A DNA stretch of 7,934 nt from Coriobacteriales bacterium (GTDB lineage: Bacteria > Actinomycetota > Coriobacteriia > Coriobacteriales > UBA8131): assembly GCA_031254905.1 (NCBI GenBank), contig JAIRTN010000129.1, forward strand, positions 1 through 7,934, in the 5' to 3' direction. A program made the position numbers and the translations under genes. Positions 6,568 to 7,934 of this stretch are shown here, one piece after another. Position 1 is the stretch's first letter. Each line of letters begins with the position of its first letter. The notes under the pieces are model-generated. The model was given only the letters and a program-made list of their open reading frames with translations, searched no databases and was not told the DNA's origin.

Positions 6568-7262
6568 TACTTGAGTACACCTGCCTTTTTGAGTTCGCGC
6601 GCAATTTTGAGGCCCGCGAGGGCTCCCGCGACGCTTAATACTACCGTTGCCACGCACAGGCCAGCGCTGAGCAAGAGGTTGTCCCCCACGGTCTGGGCAA
6701 AGGTCTGGCCGTGGAAAAGCATGGTGAACAGCACAGAAAACGGGAGGGTTAAGGGGGCGAACAGCGAGGCCGCAAAGACTGCGCTTTTATCCCCATTATA
6801 AGAACGGAAAAGGGCGAGGGTTATCGCCTCGGAGATGAGCGAGGCGACGAGGTTGTTGAAAAACATGATGGGGGTCATCATGAGAAGGACGGCGCCGTTG
6901 AAGAAGGCGAGGAGTATGAGGGCGCCGGGTTTTCTGACTTTGAAAAGGCCGATGCTTAAGAAGAGGCCGTAGAGTATGGCGGCGGCGGCGTTGCGCAGGC
7001 CGAAGACGGGTAGCGCCATGACGATGGGCATGGTGAGCATTCCTGCCAGCGTCAGGACCACGGAAAGGACTGCGAGAAAGACGACGTCTTTGACGTTGAA
7101 GACCTCGAGCCAGTTGCGTTTTTGCCCGGGCTGTGGGGGCTTGGAGCCTGTTGTTGCTGTTGATTGTGGGGGTTGGGGGCCTGTTGTGGCCGTTGTGGCC
7201 GTTGTGGTCGTTGTGCTTGTTGGCTGTGGGGGCCCTCCGTTTGCTCCGCCCGTTGCTTGCAT
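6567..7262 (-). CDS. Putative ECF transporter S component (MptD/Trep_Strep-like)
   Basis: This membrane protein of 231 residues is followed directly by the T and A genes, so it most likely supplies substrate specificity to the ECF importer. Residues 1-48 are a Thr/Pro/Gln/Gly-rich tail, then 'NWLEVFNVKDVVFLAVLSVV' begins the membrane part, with about six hydrophobic segments (near 58-80, 83-106, 113-136, 141-155, 160-182, 192-218) and a basic C-terminus. The length without the tail (about 183) fits S components, and the pattern resembles the MptD/Trep_Strep family by memory. That family often sits with fused ECF ATPases and paired ABC half-transporters. ATG 7262 is preferred over ATG 7295 because GAGGAGAGGAG lies 7 nt upstream. 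The ligand is unknown; a ferric siderophore or heme is suggested only by the neighbours. Confidence 0.75.
   Translation of the reverse strand: MQATGGANGGPPQPTSTTTTTATTATTGPQPPQSTATTGSKPPQPGQKRNWLEVFNVKDVVFLAVLSVVLTLAGMLTMPIVMALPVFGLRNAAAAILYGLFLSIGLFKVRKPGALILLAFFNGAVLLMMTPIMFFNNLVASLISEAITLALFRSYNGDKSAVFAASLFAPLTLPFSVLFTMLFHGQTFAQTVGDNLLLSAGLCVATVVLSVAGALAGLKIARELKKAGVLK
7122..7253 (-). repeat. Thr/Pro-coding tandem repeats in the S-component N-terminal tail
   Basis: Four imperfect 9-base units (GTTGTGGCC, GTTGTGGCC, GTTGTGGTC, GTTGTGCTT at 7183-7218 on the plus strand) and flanking GT-rich sequence encode the Thr-rich, Pro/Gln-containing tail before the first membrane helix. Such a tail is unusual for an S component. 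Confidence 0.65.
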
Positions 7263-7280
7263 ATTCGCGCTCCTCTCCTC
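7263..7280 (-). promoter_or_regulatory. Shine-Dalgarno site setting the S-component start at ATG 7262
   Basis: The minus strand reads GAGGAGAGGAG, then a 7-nt spacer, then ATG. This is much stronger than the AGGA 10 nt before ATG 7295 and closely matches the esterase ribosome binding site. Confidence 0.6.
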
Positions 7281-7298
7281 TCTCCGCGTGCCCATGTT

Positions 7299-7934
7299 TT
7301 AGGTTTCCTGCGCCTGCTCGAGTTCGTATAGTGCGTCGGCTATGCGCATGGTTGAGGGGCGGTGCGAGACTAACATGACCGTTTTACCTGCGCGTTCCTT
7401 GTGCAGGGAGCGCAGAATCGCCGCCTCGTTGAGTGCGTCGAGGTTGCTTGTTGGTTCGTCGAGAATCATGAAGGGGGCGTCGTGCAAAAAGGCGCGCGCA
7501 AGCCCGATGCGCTGACGCTCGCCGCCCGAAAGCCGCTCGCCCAACTCCCCGACGACGGTGTTGAGGCCCTCCGGAAGCCCGGTGATGAACTCGAGTAGCG
7601 CCGCCTTTTCGCAGGCCGCCTCAAGCTCTTGTTGCGTTGCCTCGGGGCGCGCGATGAGGATGTTTTCGCGCAGGCTGCGGTTGAGAAGCTGCGTGTCTTG
7701 GGACATGTGGCTTTGCATGCTGCGGAGGCAGGTGGTATTGATGCCTTTGATGTCGTGTTCCGCGATTGAGACTTTGCCGTGGCTTACGTCCCAAAAGCGC
7801 ATGAGCAGCTTTGCTAAGGTGGACTTGCCCGAGCCGCTTTTGCCGATGATGCCGGTGACGCGGCCTGCGGCAAGGGAAAGGTCGAAGTCCTCGAAAAGCG
7901 GGGGGTTAGGGGCTGATGCGGCGGCGGCGGCGGC
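7299..7934 (-). CDS. ABC half-transporter of exporter fold, C-terminal ATPase domain (N-terminus beyond window)
   Basis: The frame is open to the right edge; 211 codons and the stop are visible. They hold a complete nucleotide-binding domain: Walker A GKSGSGKST, Q-loop 'MSQDTQLL', signature LSGGERQR, Walker B FMILDEP with D-loop SNLD, and switch 'VSHRPSTMRIAD'. The 'RSLRENI' after the Q-loop and the LSGGERQRIGLARA form are typical of fused permease-ATPase half-transporters (MdlB/CydC and YbtP/YbtQ/IrtA/IrtB), so a six-helix membrane domain should lie upstream. A short poly-Ala run (7917-7934) precedes the ATPase core at the edge. Its stop is 36 nt before the preferred S start, consistent with one operon. 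YbtPQ/IrtAB proteins use this fold to import ferric siderophores; that assignment is inference from context, and a peptide or drug exporter cannot be excluded. Confidence 0.88.
   Translation of the reverse strand, partial: AAAAAASAPNPPLFEDFDLSLAAGRVTGIIGKSGSGKSTLAKLLMRFWDVSHGKVSIAEHDIKGINTTCLRSMQSHMSQDTQLLNRSLRENILIARPEATQQELEAACEKAALLEFITGLPEGLNTVVGELGERLSGGERQRIGLARAFLHDAPFMILDEPTSNLDALNEAAILRSLHKERAGKTVMLVSHRPSTMRIADALYELEQAQET

Noticed and set aside
6568..6657. 30-codon upstream extension of the T component
   Set aside because: It is hydrophilic, overlaps the S gene, and GTG 6567 overlaps the S stop in a typical coupled arrangement.

Overview
The window looks like chromosomal DNA from a Gram-positive, fairly high-GC bacterium. 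A gut or oral member of the Coriobacteriia (Eggerthellaceae/Atopobiaceae-like) is my best guess. This rests on three things: strong purine-rich Shine-Dalgarno sites with some GTG starts, a secreted BspA-type leucine-rich-repeat protein, and an ECF-type transporter with a doubled ATPase. The taxonomic guess is inference only. Every gene I can support lies on the minus strand, so transcription runs from the right edge to the left. The long plus-strand open frames are antisense shadows.

Layout in transcription order. (1) 7934-7299: the C-terminal nucleotide-binding domain of an ABC half-transporter with exporter fold (MdlB/YbtP/IrtA type); its start lies outside the window. (2) 7262-6567: an integral membrane protein read as the substrate-binding S component of an ECF transporter, with a Thr/Pro/Gln-rich N-terminal tail. 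(3) 6567-5878: the ECF T component, whose GTG start overlaps the stop of the S gene by one base. (4) 5873-4335: an ECF ATPase with two fused ABC domains joined by a poly-alanine linker. (5) 4142-2574: a cytoplasmic ferric-enterobactin-esterase-like (Fes) protein, preceded by a plausible promoter of its own and a leader of about 116 nt. (6) 2573-1819: a 755-base intergenic region with three copies of a repeat, three hairpins, a polypyrimidine tract and a DtxR-box-like dyad. (7) 1812 to beyond position 1: a secreted BspA-like LRR_5 protein, cut off by the left edge.

Genes 1-5 suggest one job. An ECF importer and a YbtPQ/IrtAB-type ABC protein would move a ferric (or other metal) chelate across the single membrane, and the Fes-like hydrolase would then cut a catecholate triester siderophore in the cytoplasm to release iron. 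Linking an ECF module to a Fes-type esterase is the most interesting biological point here; the substrate is inferred from context. The LRR protein is probably a separate surface-exposed unit. It has a visibly lower GC content and, upstream, a dyad resembling a DtxR/MntR-family operator, so co-regulation with metal status is possible but unproven.

A second theme is low-complexity expansion. The Fes linker (Gln/Pro/Thr), the S-component tail (Thr/Pro), the ATPase linker (Ala) and the ABC protein at the right edge (Ala) are all encoded by short, slippage-prone tandem repeats.
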